A DNA stretch of 52,193 nucleotides from Acidobacteria bacterium 13_1_20CM_2_55_15 (GTDB lineage Bacteria; Acidobacteriota; Terriglobia; 20CM-2-55-15), in contig MNKP01000054.1 in the NCBI GenBank assembly GCA_001920875.1, positions 1 to 52,193 of the forward strand, in the 5' to 3' direction. Under the pieces are notes generated by a model that saw nothing but the letters and a program-made list of their open reading frames with translations, ran no database searches and was not told the DNA's origin. Of this stretch, positions 6,794-14,964 are shown in pieces; within the stretch, counting starts at the first letter, position 1, and each line of letters starts with the position of its first letter. Made by a program: the position numbers and the translations under genes.

Positions 6794-7942
6794 ATGCGTG
6801 AGCGGATTGGCGACGCCAGGCGCGTTGTCGTTAAGCTTGGCTCGAACTTGTTTTTCAACGAAGCGGGTGTGATCGCCCTTGGCCGTATTTTTTTGTTTAT
6901 TGAAGAAATTGGGGCCGCCAGGTTGGCTGGACGGCAGATGATTGTTGTCTCTTCTGGGGCGGTCGCGCTCGGCGCCGACGCTTTGAAGATGAAATCATCG
7001 ACAGCGTCGCTCCGACAAAAACAAGCGTTTGCTGCCGTCGGTCAAAGCCGCCTGATGAATTTGTACGAGCAGGGGTTTGCGAAGTACGGGCTAACCCCCG
7101 CTCAAGTTCTTCTCACCGAGGACGATTTTGCAAGCCGTAAGCGCTATCTGAATCTACGGCACACGTTGATGACACTGCTGGAGATGGGCGTGATTCCCGT
7201 CATCAACGAAAACGATACGGTCTCGACGAGCGAGCTGGAAATCACGGATCGCAGCCGCAGTTTCGGTGACAACGACAAGCTCAGCGCCTTAGTGATGAGC
7301 AAACTCGAAGCCACGCTGTTGGTCTTGCTCTCTGATGTGGACGGCCTTTTCACGGAGGATCCTCGCGAGAATCCGGATGCTCAATTCATCCGCGAAGTCC
7401 GAGCAATCACCGCCGATATTGAAGCACTCGCCGGCCGCAAATCGGGCCGGGGACGCGGAGGCATGGAAACCAAACTTCAAGCGGCGCGTATCGCGATCAA
7501 TTCGGGCGGAATGGCCATTATCGCCAACGGTTTGAAACCTCACATTCTCACCCGGGTTCTAGCAGGTGAAGAAGAAGGCACGTTGTTTGTCGGAAAGGCA
7601 GGATCACTCGGGGAGAAGCGCCGGTGGATTGCGTTTGCTTCGTCCGTCTCCGGACGGATCCACATTAACGAGGGTGCGCTGGATGCGATCACAAAGAAGA
7701 ATGCAAGCCTCCTCTATGCAGGCATCACCCGTATAGAAAATCAATTCGCAAACGGCGACGTCGTGGCCATCATCGGTCCGAATGGCGAAGAGGTCGCCCG
7801 CGGCATCGTAAATTATTCGAGCGACGACGCATCCAAACTGATCGGTAAACATTCCGATGATATCGCACGGCTCGCGACGTCGAAAAACTACGATGCTTTC
7901 ATTACACGGAACAACCTCGCATTTCTGACGGAATACCGATGA
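6794..7942 (+). CDS. proB: glutamate 5-kinase
   Basis: First enzyme of proline synthesis; phosphorylates glutamate with ATP in the cytoplasm. An amino-acid-kinase domain (about 1-255) shows VVKLGSNLF, VSSGAVALGADAL, VINENDTVS, FGDNDKLSALV and GRGGMETKLQAA. A PUA domain (about 280-365) follows, with GRIHINEGALDAI and NGDVVAIIGPNGEEVARGIVNY. Length (382 aa) is normal for the two-domain form. It shares an ATGA overlap with proA, a standard proBA pair. Proline feedback usually acts on the kinase domain. Confidence 0.95.
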   Translation: MRERIGDARRVVVKLGSNLFFNEAGVIALGRIFLFIEEIGAARLAGRQMIVVSSGAVALGADALKMKSSTASLRQKQAFAAVGQSRLMNLYEQGFAKYGLTPAQVLLTEDDFASRKRYLNLRHTLMTLLEMGVIPVINENDTVSTSELEITDRSRSFGDNDKLSALVMSKLEATLLVLLSDVDGLFTEDPRENPDAQFIREVRAITADIEALAGRKSGRGRGGMETKLQAARIAINSGGMAIIANGLKPHILTRVLAGEEEGTLFVGKAGSLGEKRRWIAFASSVSGRIHINEGALDAITKKNASLLYAGITRIENQFANGDVVAIIGPNGEEVARGIVNYSSDDASKLIGKHSDDIARLATSKNYDAFITRNNLAFLTEYR

Positions 7943-9162
7943 CCGAAACACGACAGCAAGCGGAACGCGCGCGAAAGGCGTTTTTGAAATTATCGGCTGT
8001 CGCGGACCGCACGGCCATCTTGAAGGAAGTATCCATGGCGCTCAAGCAGAATGCCACTTATATTTTCGATGCAAACGCTAAGGATCTCGCTGAAGCAAGA
8101 GGTAAGATTGCGGAACCCCTCTACAAGCGGCTTGTCCTGAACGAGTCAAAACTGCGCGACGCTATTGCCGGAATCGAGCAGATCTCGGAAATGGAAGATC
8201 CGGTTGGACGGGTACTTGAAGAAAGACAGTTGGACGAAGGCCTGATCCTTCGAAAAGTTCAAACCCCTATCGGCGTCTTGGCAGTCATTTACGAATCGCG
8301 TCCCGATGCAGGCCCGCAGATTGCCGCGCTTGCCATCCGTTCTGGAAATGCCGTTCTTTTGAAGGGCGGCCGCGAAGCAATCCAGACAAACGCAGCTATT
8401 GGTACCGTATTTCAACAGGTCCTCCAACGGCATGGTCTTGAAGACGCCGTTCAGTTGGTTTCAACACGCGAAGAGATCGCAGACCTGCTCAAAATGGATG
8501 ATTTGATCGATCTCGTGATTCCCCGCGGGTCCAATGAAATGGTGCGAATGATCCAGCAAAGCACGAAGATTCCAGTGCTGGGACATGCCGACGGCATCTG
8601 CCACGTTTACATCGATGAATTCGCGGACGTCGATAAGGCCACGCGAATCGCTGTGGACGCCAAAGCGCAGTATCCGGGCGTCTGCAACGCCGCAGAAACT
8701 TTGCTTTTGCACTCGAAATTTGGGGGCCGCGAGAAGGTGCTAGCCGCATTAAAAAGTGCAGGCGTGGAACTGCGCGATTCCGGTTTTGGATCCGAATATC
8801 TAGACCTGATCATGAATGTGAAGACCGTTAACAGTCTCGAAGATGCGATCGATCATATTCATAAGTACGGATCCGCACACACGGACTGCATCGTGACGGA
8901 AAACGAATCTAATGCGCGGCGATTTTTGAACGAAGTGGATTCTGCCGGAGTCTTCTGGAACGCTTCCACTCGTTTTGCGGACGGTTTTCGATACGGCTTC
9001 GGCGCCGAAGTCGGCATCAGCACCAACAAGACGCACGCACGCGGCCCTGTAGGCGTGGAAGGTCTGCTGATTTATAAATACCAACTCACCGGTAACGGGC
9101 ACATTGTCGCGACGTATACTGGCGAGGACGCGAGGCCCTTTCTTCACCGGAAATTGCGGTAG
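7939..9162 (+). CDS. proA: glutamate-5-semialdehyde dehydrogenase
   Basis: 407 aa aldehyde-dehydrogenase-fold enzyme that reduces glutamyl-5-phosphate with NADPH, the second step of proline synthesis. The catalytic Cys is C249 in YPGVCNAAET. Other family blocks are VIYESRPDAGPQIAALAIRSGNA, LVIPRGSNEMV, SAHTDCIVTE and WNASTRFADGFRYGFGAEVGIST. The ATG at 7939 overlaps the proB stop, suggesting coupling. The third step (proC) is not in the window. Confidence 0.95.
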   Translation: MTETRQQAERARKAFLKLSAVADRTAILKEVSMALKQNATYIFDANAKDLAEARGKIAEPLYKRLVLNESKLRDAIAGIEQISEMEDPVGRVLEERQLDEGLILRKVQTPIGVLAVIYESRPDAGPQIAALAIRSGNAVLLKGGREAIQTNAAIGTVFQQVLQRHGLEDAVQLVSTREEIADLLKMDDLIDLVIPRGSNEMVRMIQQSTKIPVLGHADGICHVYIDEFADVDKATRIAVDAKAQYPGVCNAAETLLLHSKFGGREKVLAALKSAGVELRDSGFGSEYLDLIMNVKTVNSLEDAIDHIHKYGSAHTDCIVTENESNARRFLNEVDSAGVFWNASTRFADGFRYGFGAEVGISTNKTHARGPVGVEGLLIYKYQLTGNGHIVATYTGEDARPFLHRKLR

Positions 9163-9180
9163 AACTCCAAAAAGCGGATT

Positions 9181-9258
9181 GGCAGAAAGAGGCACAAAAA
9201 TCACAAGAATATTTTCCATTACATTTCGTTTTTGTGGTTTTTGTGCCTTTTTGTGGCC
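9181..9258. repeat. AT-rich palindromic repeat family E, copy 1
   Basis: The left arm 9181-9206 (GGCAGAAAGAGGCACAAAAA...) pairs with the right arm 9232-9258 (...TTTGTGCCTTTTTGTGGCC). A second copy is at 19560-19626. It lies between proA and fadN. Confidence 0.75.
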
Positions 9259-9280
9259 ATTTTTTCATAATTAATAGTGA

Positions 9281-11416
9281 ATGGTTAGGAATGTTGCAGT
9301 CCTTGGCGCGGGCACGATGGGAGCACAGATCGCCGCGCACGCTGCGAATGCCGGCTTATTGGTCCTATTGCTCGATGTAACGCTGGAACAGGCCAGAGCG
9401 GGACTAAAAGGTCTCGAGAAAAGCTCGCCTGCCGCTCTCTTTGTGCCCGAAAAGATTCGTCAAATCGATATCGGAACCATCGATAAGGATCTCGGGCGTC
9501 TTCGGCAAGCCGACTGGACAATTGAAGCAATCGTCGAGAATCTTGATATCAAGAAGCAACTTCTCGAGAAAGTCGACAAGGCGCGACGGCCAGGATCGCT
9601 CATCACGACGAATACGTCGGGTCTTTCAATTACTGCACTGGCGGCGGGTCGAACCGAGGATTTCCGCCGCCACTGGTTTGGAACACACTTCTTCAATCCA
9701 CCTCGCTACATGAAGCTGCTGGAGGTCATTCCGACAGCCGATACCGATCCAGCGGTCCTCGCCGCCTTTGAAAAATTTGCGGAGATCGTTCTAGGTAAGG
9801 GTGTCGTCCTGGCAAAAGACACACCGAATTTCATCGCAAATCGCATCGGGTTATTCGCCGCTCTCAAGACAATTCAATTAATGCAGCGGTACGGATTCAT
9901 GATCGAAGAAATAGATCGCCTGACGGGTTCGCTCATTGGGCGAGCGAACACGGCGACGTTCCGCACGATCGATATTGTCGGGCTGGACGTCTTTTTCCAC
10001 GTCGCCGATAACATCTACCAAAATGCAAAGCACGACCCGCAGCGCGAAATATTCCGGGTGCCTCAATTCATGCGCTTCATGGCCGAACGGAATATGCTTG
10101 GCGCCAAAACAGGACTTGGTTTCTATAAAAAAGAAGGCGACGATATTCTCGCGCTCGATATCGATTTGCTCCAATATCGTCCGCGACGCAATCCCAGTTT
10201 TCCTTTCCTTGAGATGGCTGCGGGCATTGAGAGTCTTCCCGCCCGGTTGCAGGCTTTGTTTAAAACCGGAGGGCGGGAGGCGGCCTTTTTGTCCGAACTG
10301 ATAGCCTCGATCTCGGATTACGCCGCTTTGTGCTTTTCAGAAATTGCTGACGATCCCGACGCAGTGGATCGAGCAATGCGCTGGGGCTTCGGATGGGAGA
10401 TGGGCCCATTCGAATTGGCTCGCGCGCTTAAAGGCGAGGCACTCCAACCCGCATCGTTCCTGAAGCGACAACGCGTGATCCGCCAGAATGCGGGCGCTTC
10501 TCTCCTGGATATCGGCGACGGCGTTGCGTGTCTCGAATTTCATTCGAAGATGAATACCATCGGCGGCGACATCATCTCCGCGTTATTTGAATCGCTCGAA
10601 GAGGTGAACGCTCATTTCGCGGGTCTTGTCATCGCCAACGAAGGCCGCAATTTCTCGGCCGGAGCAAACCTGATGCTGCTGCTGATGGAAGCCGTCGAGG
10701 GCAATTGGGACGAAATCGACTACATGGTGCGCACGTTCCAACGAGCGACCCAAGCGATTCGGTACAATCCAAAGCCTATTGTGACGGCTCCTTTCGCCCT
10801 CACCCTTGGTGGCGGCTGTGAGATCGCGATGGCCGCTGCGCGCGCGCAAGCCGCGGCCGAGACCTATATGGGGTTAGTCGAAACGGGAGCAGGTCTCATT
10901 CCCGCGGGCGGAGGCACTACGGAAATGCTCAGGCGCGCTGCCGGACGGGGGACTCAACGAATTCGCGAAGTCTTCGAAAACATCGGGCTTGCAAAGGTTT
11001 CAACGAGCGCAGAAGACGCCCGGCGGTTTTCCTATTTACGTTCTGAGGATGGAATCACGATGAATTCCGATCGCTTGATTCACGATGCGAAGGCGGTCGT
11101 GTTGGAGCTTGCCGCGACCGGGTATCGTCCGCCCGTTCCAACTGAAATTCCAGTCTTCGGCGAATCGCTTGGCGCCGAACTGAAGCTCGGCATTTATCTC
11201 ATGCAAAGGGCAGGACACATCACCGAACACGAAGCCAACATTGCGCGCAGACTGGCATACGTGATGTGCGGAGGGAGTGTCACGCGGCCATCGACTGCGC
11301 CTGAACAGTACTTTCTGGATCTGGAGCGGGAGGCATTCAAATCCCTTTGCGGAGAGCGAAAGACGCTCGCGCGGATGGAGCATCTGTTGAAGAAGGGGAA
11401 AGTGTTGCGAAACTAA
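9281..11416 (+). CDS. fadN: 3-hydroxyacyl-CoA dehydrogenase / enoyl-CoA hydratase fusion
   Basis: 711 aa bifunctional beta-oxidation enzyme with the dehydrogenase first. The NAD-binding GAGTMGAQIAAHAANAG is at residues 9-25. The 3HCDH core includes TNTSGLSI, HWFGTHFFNPPRYMKLLE and DTPNFIANRIG, and a second 3HCDH_C segment contains RAMRWGFGWEMGPFEL. The crotonase half (about 405-600) has NEGRNFSAGANL and LGGGCEIAMAAARA, then an ETGAGLIPAGGGTTEML block. This order matches Bacillus FadN, not Escherichia FadB. It is followed by thiolase and acyl-CoA dehydrogenase genes, so it should oxidise fatty acids. CATAAT lies 9 nt before the ATG. Confidence 0.92.
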   Translation: MVRNVAVLGAGTMGAQIAAHAANAGLLVLLLDVTLEQARAGLKGLEKSSPAALFVPEKIRQIDIGTIDKDLGRLRQADWTIEAIVENLDIKKQLLEKVDKARRPGSLITTNTSGLSITALAAGRTEDFRRHWFGTHFFNPPRYMKLLEVIPTADTDPAVLAAFEKFAEIVLGKGVVLAKDTPNFIANRIGLFAALKTIQLMQRYGFMIEEIDRLTGSLIGRANTATFRTIDIVGLDVFFHVADNIYQNAKHDPQREIFRVPQFMRFMAERNMLGAKTGLGFYKKEGDDILALDIDLLQYRPRRNPSFPFLEMAAGIESLPARLQALFKTGGREAAFLSELIASISDYAALCFSEIADDPDAVDRAMRWGFGWEMGPFELARALKGEALQPASFLKRQRVIRQNAGASLLDIGDGVACLEFHSKMNTIGGDIISALFESLEEVNAHFAGLVIANEGRNFSAGANLMLLLMEAVEGNWDEIDYMVRTFQRATQAIRYNPKPIVTAPFALTLGGGCEIAMAAARAQAAAETYMGLVETGAGLIPAGGGTTEMLRRAAGRGTQRIREVFENIGLAKVSTSAEDARRFSYLRSEDGITMNSDRLIHDAKAVVLELAATGYRPPVPTEIPVFGESLGAELKLGIYLMQRAGHITEHEANIARRLAYVMCGGSVTRPSTAPEQYFLDLEREAFKSLCGERKTLARMEHLLKKGKVLRN

Positions 11417-11486
11417 ACTGGAGCGGCGGTCCGCGAAGCGCAAGCGCGATAGCGCGCTGCCTCAATAGATAGACCGCCGCTACAGT
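11417..11486. repeat. 70-bp palindromic element between fadN and fadA
   Basis: 15-nt arms 11417-11431 and 11472-11486 (ACTGGAGCGGCGGTC and its complement) pair with one mismatch. The centre is a second GCGC-rich hairpin. It begins immediately after the fadN stop and could act as a processing or attenuation structure. Confidence 0.75.
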
Positions 11487-11498
11487 CAAGGACCAAAC

Positions 11499-12674
11499 AT
11501 GAGTTTGCCGGTAATCGTCTCAGCAGTTCGAACCGCTGTCGGTAAGGCACCCAGAGGGAAGCTTTCAGCAACACGGCCGGATGACATGGCCGCGGCTGCG
11601 ATGCGCGCTGCCATCGAACGCACGCCGGGTCTCCGGGCAGAAGATATCGACGACATTTACATCGGCTGCGCGATGCCGGAAGCCGAGCAAGGCATGAATG
11701 TCGCCCGCGTCGCCGCGTTCCGCGCAGGAATACCTTATTCGGTACCCGCGATGACGTTGAATCGATTCTGTTCATCCGGATTGCAATCCATCGCTTTCGC
11801 CGCCGACCGGATCGCATCTGGGGCAGCCCACTGCATATTGGCGGGCGGTACCGAATCGATGAGCATGATTCCGATGGGCGGCCACAAGATATCTCCAAAC
11901 CCGGCTCTCATCGAAACGAACCCCGACACATATTTGAGTATGGGACTCACCGCGGAGAATATCGCATCCGAATTTCGGATCCACCGTGAAGACCAGGATG
12001 CCTTCGCCCTCGAAAGCCACCGCCGTGCGCTCGCCGCAATCGATGCCGGCAGATTCAAGGATGAAATCTCGCCATTGGCCTTACGTGAGGTGGCGATCGA
12101 AGGGGGACGGCAGGCCACTCACGAGTCTACTTTCGATCTGGATGAGGGGCCACGGCGCGATAGTTCGATGGAAGCTCTAGCCAAGCTGAAGCCTGCATTT
12201 AAAAGCGGCGGCACGGTCACGGCAGGCAATGCGTCTCAAATGAGCGATGGCGCTGCGGCGGTCATTGTTATGTCGAGCCAGAAAGCTCAATCGATGGGAC
12301 TCCGGCCCCTTGCACGATTTATCGGCTACGCCACGGCCGGCGTGCGACCCGAAGTGATGGGCATTGGTCCCATCGAAGCCATTCCGAAAGTGCTGAAACA
12401 GGCAGGTTTGAACCTGAAAGACATTGACTTGATCGAGCTCAATGAAGCTTTTGCTGTCCAATCAATTGCCGTCATTCGAGAATTGGGTCTCGACCCGTCA
12501 AAAGTAAACGTTAATGGTGGAGCCATTGCTTTAGGACATCCGCTGGGCTGCACTGGATCTAAATTAACTGCGACATTGCTGTACGAAATGCAGCGGCGCG
12601 CAGCACGATACGGTATGGTCACGATGTGCGTCGGTGGCGGCATGGGAGCCGCTGGAATTTTCGAAAGGATCTAG
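11499..12674 (+). CDS. fadA: acetyl-CoA C-acyltransferase (3-ketoacyl-CoA thiolase)
   Basis: 391 aa thiolase that cleaves 3-ketoacyl-CoA in the last step of beta-oxidation. The nucleophilic Cys is C91 in NRFCSSGLQ. The C-terminal catalytic blocks are [19 protein letters not shown] and [18 protein letters not shown] lies about 6 nt before the ATG. Placement between FadN-like and acyl-CoA dehydrogenase genes favours a degradative thiolase over a biosynthetic acetoacetyl-CoA thiolase. Confidence 0.93.
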   Translation: MSLPVIVSAVRTAVGKAPRGKLSATRPDDMAAAAMRAAIERTPGLRAEDIDDIYIGCAMPEAEQGMNVARVAAFRAGIPYSVPAMTLNRFCSSGLQSIAFAADRIASGAAHCILAGGTESMSMIPMGGHKISPNPALIETNPDTYLSMGLTAENIASEFRIHREDQDAFALESHRRALAAIDAGRFKDEISPLALREVAIEGGRQATHESTFDLDEGPRRDSSMEALAKLKPAFKSGGTVTAGNASQMSDGAAAVIVMSSQKAQSMGLRPLARFIGYATAGVRPEVMGIGPIEAIPKVLKQAGLNLKDIDLIELNEAFAVQSIAVIRELGLDPSKVNVNGGAIALGHPLGCTGSKLTATLLYEMQRRAARYGMVTMCVGGGMGAAGIFERI

Positions 12675-12679
12675 GCGAA

Positions 12680-12706
12680 ATTCCCCTCCACTGCAACGAG
12701 GGGAAT
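12680..12706. repeat. palindromic repeat family A, minimal copy
   Basis: ATTCCCCTC (12680-12688) pairs with GAGGGGAAT (12698-12706), the terminal inverted repeat of the longer family A elements. It lies between fadA and the acyl-CoA dehydrogenase gene. Confidence 0.65.
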
Positions 12707-12725
12707 GCATTCGAGATAAAAACGT

Positions 12726-14483
12726 ATGACAAAAGAGTTAGCCACAGTAAAAAAAGGCGGCAGTTTTCTAATCGAGGAAACGGTTGCACCGGACATCTTT
12801 ACACCTGAAGATCTAACGGAAGAGCAAACGATGATCCGAGACATGACGGAGCAATTTGTCGAAGACGAGGTCCTGCCGCAGGTGGAAAAGATCGAACACC
12901 AACAGTGGGATGTTACGGTCGCATTGTTGCGCCGTTGCGGAGAACTAGGCTTGCTCGGTATCGAGGTTCCGGAGAAATACGGCGGGGAGAACCTTGATAA
13001 GGTCTCAGCAATGATCGTGGCGGAGAAACTTGCCCGCGTCGCTTCTTTTGCCGTCTCCTATGGCGGTCACAGCGGCATCGGTACTTTGCCGATTGTTTAT
13101 TTCGGCAAAGAAGAACACAAACGAAAGTATCTACCGTTGTTGTGTAAGGCTGAAAAGATTTCGGCGTATGCACTCTCGGAAGCCGGAAGCGGCTCCGACG
13201 CGCTGGCCGCGAAAGCGAATGCGGTTCGCAGCGCTGACGGATCGAATTGGGTCATCAACGGCGAAAAGATGTGGATAACGAATGCCGCGTTTGCCGACAT
13301 GTTCGTGACCTTCGCGCAGGTCGATACTAAGCAGTTCAGTTGCTTCATTATCGAAAAAGAGTATCCCGGAGTATCGACCGGCGCTGAAGAAAGAAAGATG
13401 GGACTGAAAGGCTCCTCGACACGCACACTCGTTCTCGAAAATGCAATGATCCCCATCGATAACGTCATTGGGGAAATCGGCAAGGGTCATCACGTTGCAT
13501 TCAATATTCTCAATATCGGTCGCGCCAAACTGGGTGCGGGCGCTGTGGGTGGAGCAAAGACCGCGCTGAACGATGCCATCCTGTATTCGAAGCAACGGAT
13601 CGCGTTCGGCAAACCGATCGCCAGTTTCGGAGCCATTAAGCAGAAGCTGGCGGAAATGGCGATACGAATTTGGGCCGCCGAAGGAATGGTTTATAGAACG
13701 GCCGGGCTTATGGATCAAAGCCTCGAAGCTGCCAATGTGGATAACGCCGCTCAAGTGTTGAAAGCGATCGAGGAATACGCCGTTGAATGTTCAATCCTGA
13801 AAGTCTTCTGCAGTGAGGTTCTCGACTTCGTTGTGGATGAGGCCGTGCAAGTTTACGGAGGCTATGGCTATAGCGCCGAGTATCCGGTCGAGCGTTACTA
13901 CCGGGATTCCCGTGTGAACCGGATCTTCGAAGGTACAAACGAGATCAATCGCCTGCTCATTACCGGTATGCTTTTGAAACGGGCCGCCGCAGGCCACCTG
14001 CCCCTTTACGAATCGGCGCGGCGTGTTGTCGACGAGGTCATGTCGAGTTCACTTCCTGCCGAGCCTTCTGGGCCTTTCGGAGCTGAACTGGCTGCTATTG
14101 CCCAGGCGAAAAAAGCATTGCTGTTCACAGCTGGAGCGGCGGTCCAGAAGTTCGCCGATGCGATTCGGAACGAGCAGGAAGTGCTGATGCATCTCAGCAA
14201 TATCGTGATGGAAATCTATGCGATGGACACGACGATCCACCGTCTCGTGAAAAATGACCTGGCGGACCCGCACGCGGATGTGGCCCGGACGTTTATCAAT
14301 GACGCGATGAGCCGGATCGACTATGCGGCGAGACAGGTACTGGCGGCCGTCGCGGAAGGCGACGCACTGCGCACCCAGCTCGCTGCACTTCGCAGGCTAT
14401 TGCGCTGGCTGCCGATCGATACGGTCCGGACGCGGCAGCGAATCGCCGAATTCCTGGTCGAGTCCAACCGATACGCGCTTTAA
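12726..14483 (+). CDS. fadE: acyl-CoA dehydrogenase, long form
   Basis: 585 aa flavoprotein that introduces the alpha-beta double bond in acyl-CoA. The N-terminal helical and beta domains show YALSEAGSGSDA and GEKMWITNAAFADMFVTFAQV. The C-terminal helical domain shows QVYGGYGYSAEYPVERYYRD and then IFEGTNEI, which holds the likely catalytic Glu. An extra C-terminal domain of about 170 aa makes it VLCAD-like, as in Bacillus FadE. It is the third gene of a fadNAE-type cluster. GATAAA lies close to the ATG and there is no clear ribosome site. Confidence 0.92.
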   Translation: MTKELATVKKGGSFLIEETVAPDIFTPEDLTEEQTMIRDMTEQFVEDEVLPQVEKIEHQQWDVTVALLRRCGELGLLGIEVPEKYGGENLDKVSAMIVAEKLARVASFAVSYGGHSGIGTLPIVYFGKEEHKRKYLPLLCKAEKISAYALSEAGSGSDALAAKANAVRSADGSNWVINGEKMWITNAAFADMFVTFAQVDTKQFSCFIIEKEYPGVSTGAEERKMGLKGSSTRTLVLENAMIPIDNVIGEIGKGHHVAFNILNIGRAKLGAGAVGGAKTALNDAILYSKQRIAFGKPIASFGAIKQKLAEMAIRIWAAEGMVYRTAGLMDQSLEAANVDNAAQVLKAIEEYAVECSILKVFCSEVLDFVVDEAVQVYGGYGYSAEYPVERYYRDSRVNRIFEGTNEINRLLITGMLLKRAAAGHLPLYESARRVVDEVMSSSLPAEPSGPFGAELAAIAQAKKALLFTAGAAVQKFADAIRNEQEVLMHLSNIVMEIYAMDTTIHRLVKNDLADPHADVARTFINDAMSRIDYAARQVLAAVAEGDALRTQLAALRRLLRWLPIDTVRTRQRIAEFLVESNRYAL

Positions 14484-14485
14484 TA

Positions 14486-14555
14486 AGTCCCGCTGAGGAC
14501 GATGTCGACTCCACGGGGCCGTGCCGTGGAGTCAACACCACTCTAGTGCGGGACT
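14486..14555. repeat. palindromic repeat family C, copy 1 (nested hairpins)
   Basis: Outer arms AGTCCCGC (14486-14493) and GCGGGACT (14548-14555) enclose a perfect inner hairpin GACTCCACGG (14507-14516) / CCGTGGAGTC (14524-14533). It sits at the 3' ends of two convergent genes and may serve as a bidirectional terminator. Confidence 0.75.
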
Positions 14556-14560
14556 GAGAC

Positions 14561-14833
14561 TTAAATCATGTTCAACCCTTCGGCAATCCAGAGACTGAAG
14601 ATTGCGAAGAGCAGAACGCCCCAAGCTACGGCAATTACTTTCAAGTAACGGCTCAGCGCACTAACTTTGTGGCGAATCGAGTCCTGTTCCCGTACAAGGT
14701 GTGCCTCTGCGGCGTCGAGGACGAGGTGATCCTCCTCTTTCATATCGAGCATTCCGCGATACAGAAACATCACCACTGCGAGGGCTGTCAATGCCGCTTC
14801 CAAAACAACCAAACTCATAAAGGTCCCACTCAT
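14561..14833 (-). CDS. small two-helix membrane protein
   Basis: 90 aa from the ATG at 14833, chosen because GGAGGT lies 5 nt upstream; an ATG 39 bp further up lacks this. There are two hydrophobic helices (about residues 4-27, LVVLEAALTALAVVMFLY, and 67-86, VIAVAWGVLLFAIFSLWIA) joined by a charged amphipathic linker. No family is recognised. It is convergent with the acyl-CoA dehydrogenase gene and flanked on both sides by family C repeats. Confidence 0.6.
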   Translation of the reverse strand: MSGTFMSLVVLEAALTALAVVMFLYRGMLDMKEEDHLVLDAAEAHLVREQDSIRHKVSALSRYLKVIAVAWGVLLFAIFSLWIAEGLNMI

Positions 14834-14875
14834 GTGAACCTCCAAAAGATGGGATCTGGATTCTATTCCCACTAA

Positions 14876-14924
14876 AGATCAACGTGGACTCCACGGGCTT
14901 CCGCCGTGCGGTCAACGAGATCTA
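14876..14924. repeat. palindromic repeat family C, degenerate copy 2
   Basis: AGATC...GAGATCT ends flank a GTGGACTCCACGG core that it shares with the copy at 14486-14555. It lies in front of the small membrane protein gene. Confidence 0.5.
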
Positions 14925-14964
14925 GAGCGGAAGTTATTGGACTGTGATTATTTTAGCTGTACAG

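Noticed and set aside
6079-6858. 259-codon open frame antisense to the SirB1-type gene
   Set aside because: Shadow of a recognised protein; no family match and no ribosome site.
13131-13754. 207-codon open frame antisense to the acyl-CoA dehydrogenase
   Set aside because: Lies wholly inside a well-identified gene, shows no motif, and follows its codon periodicity.
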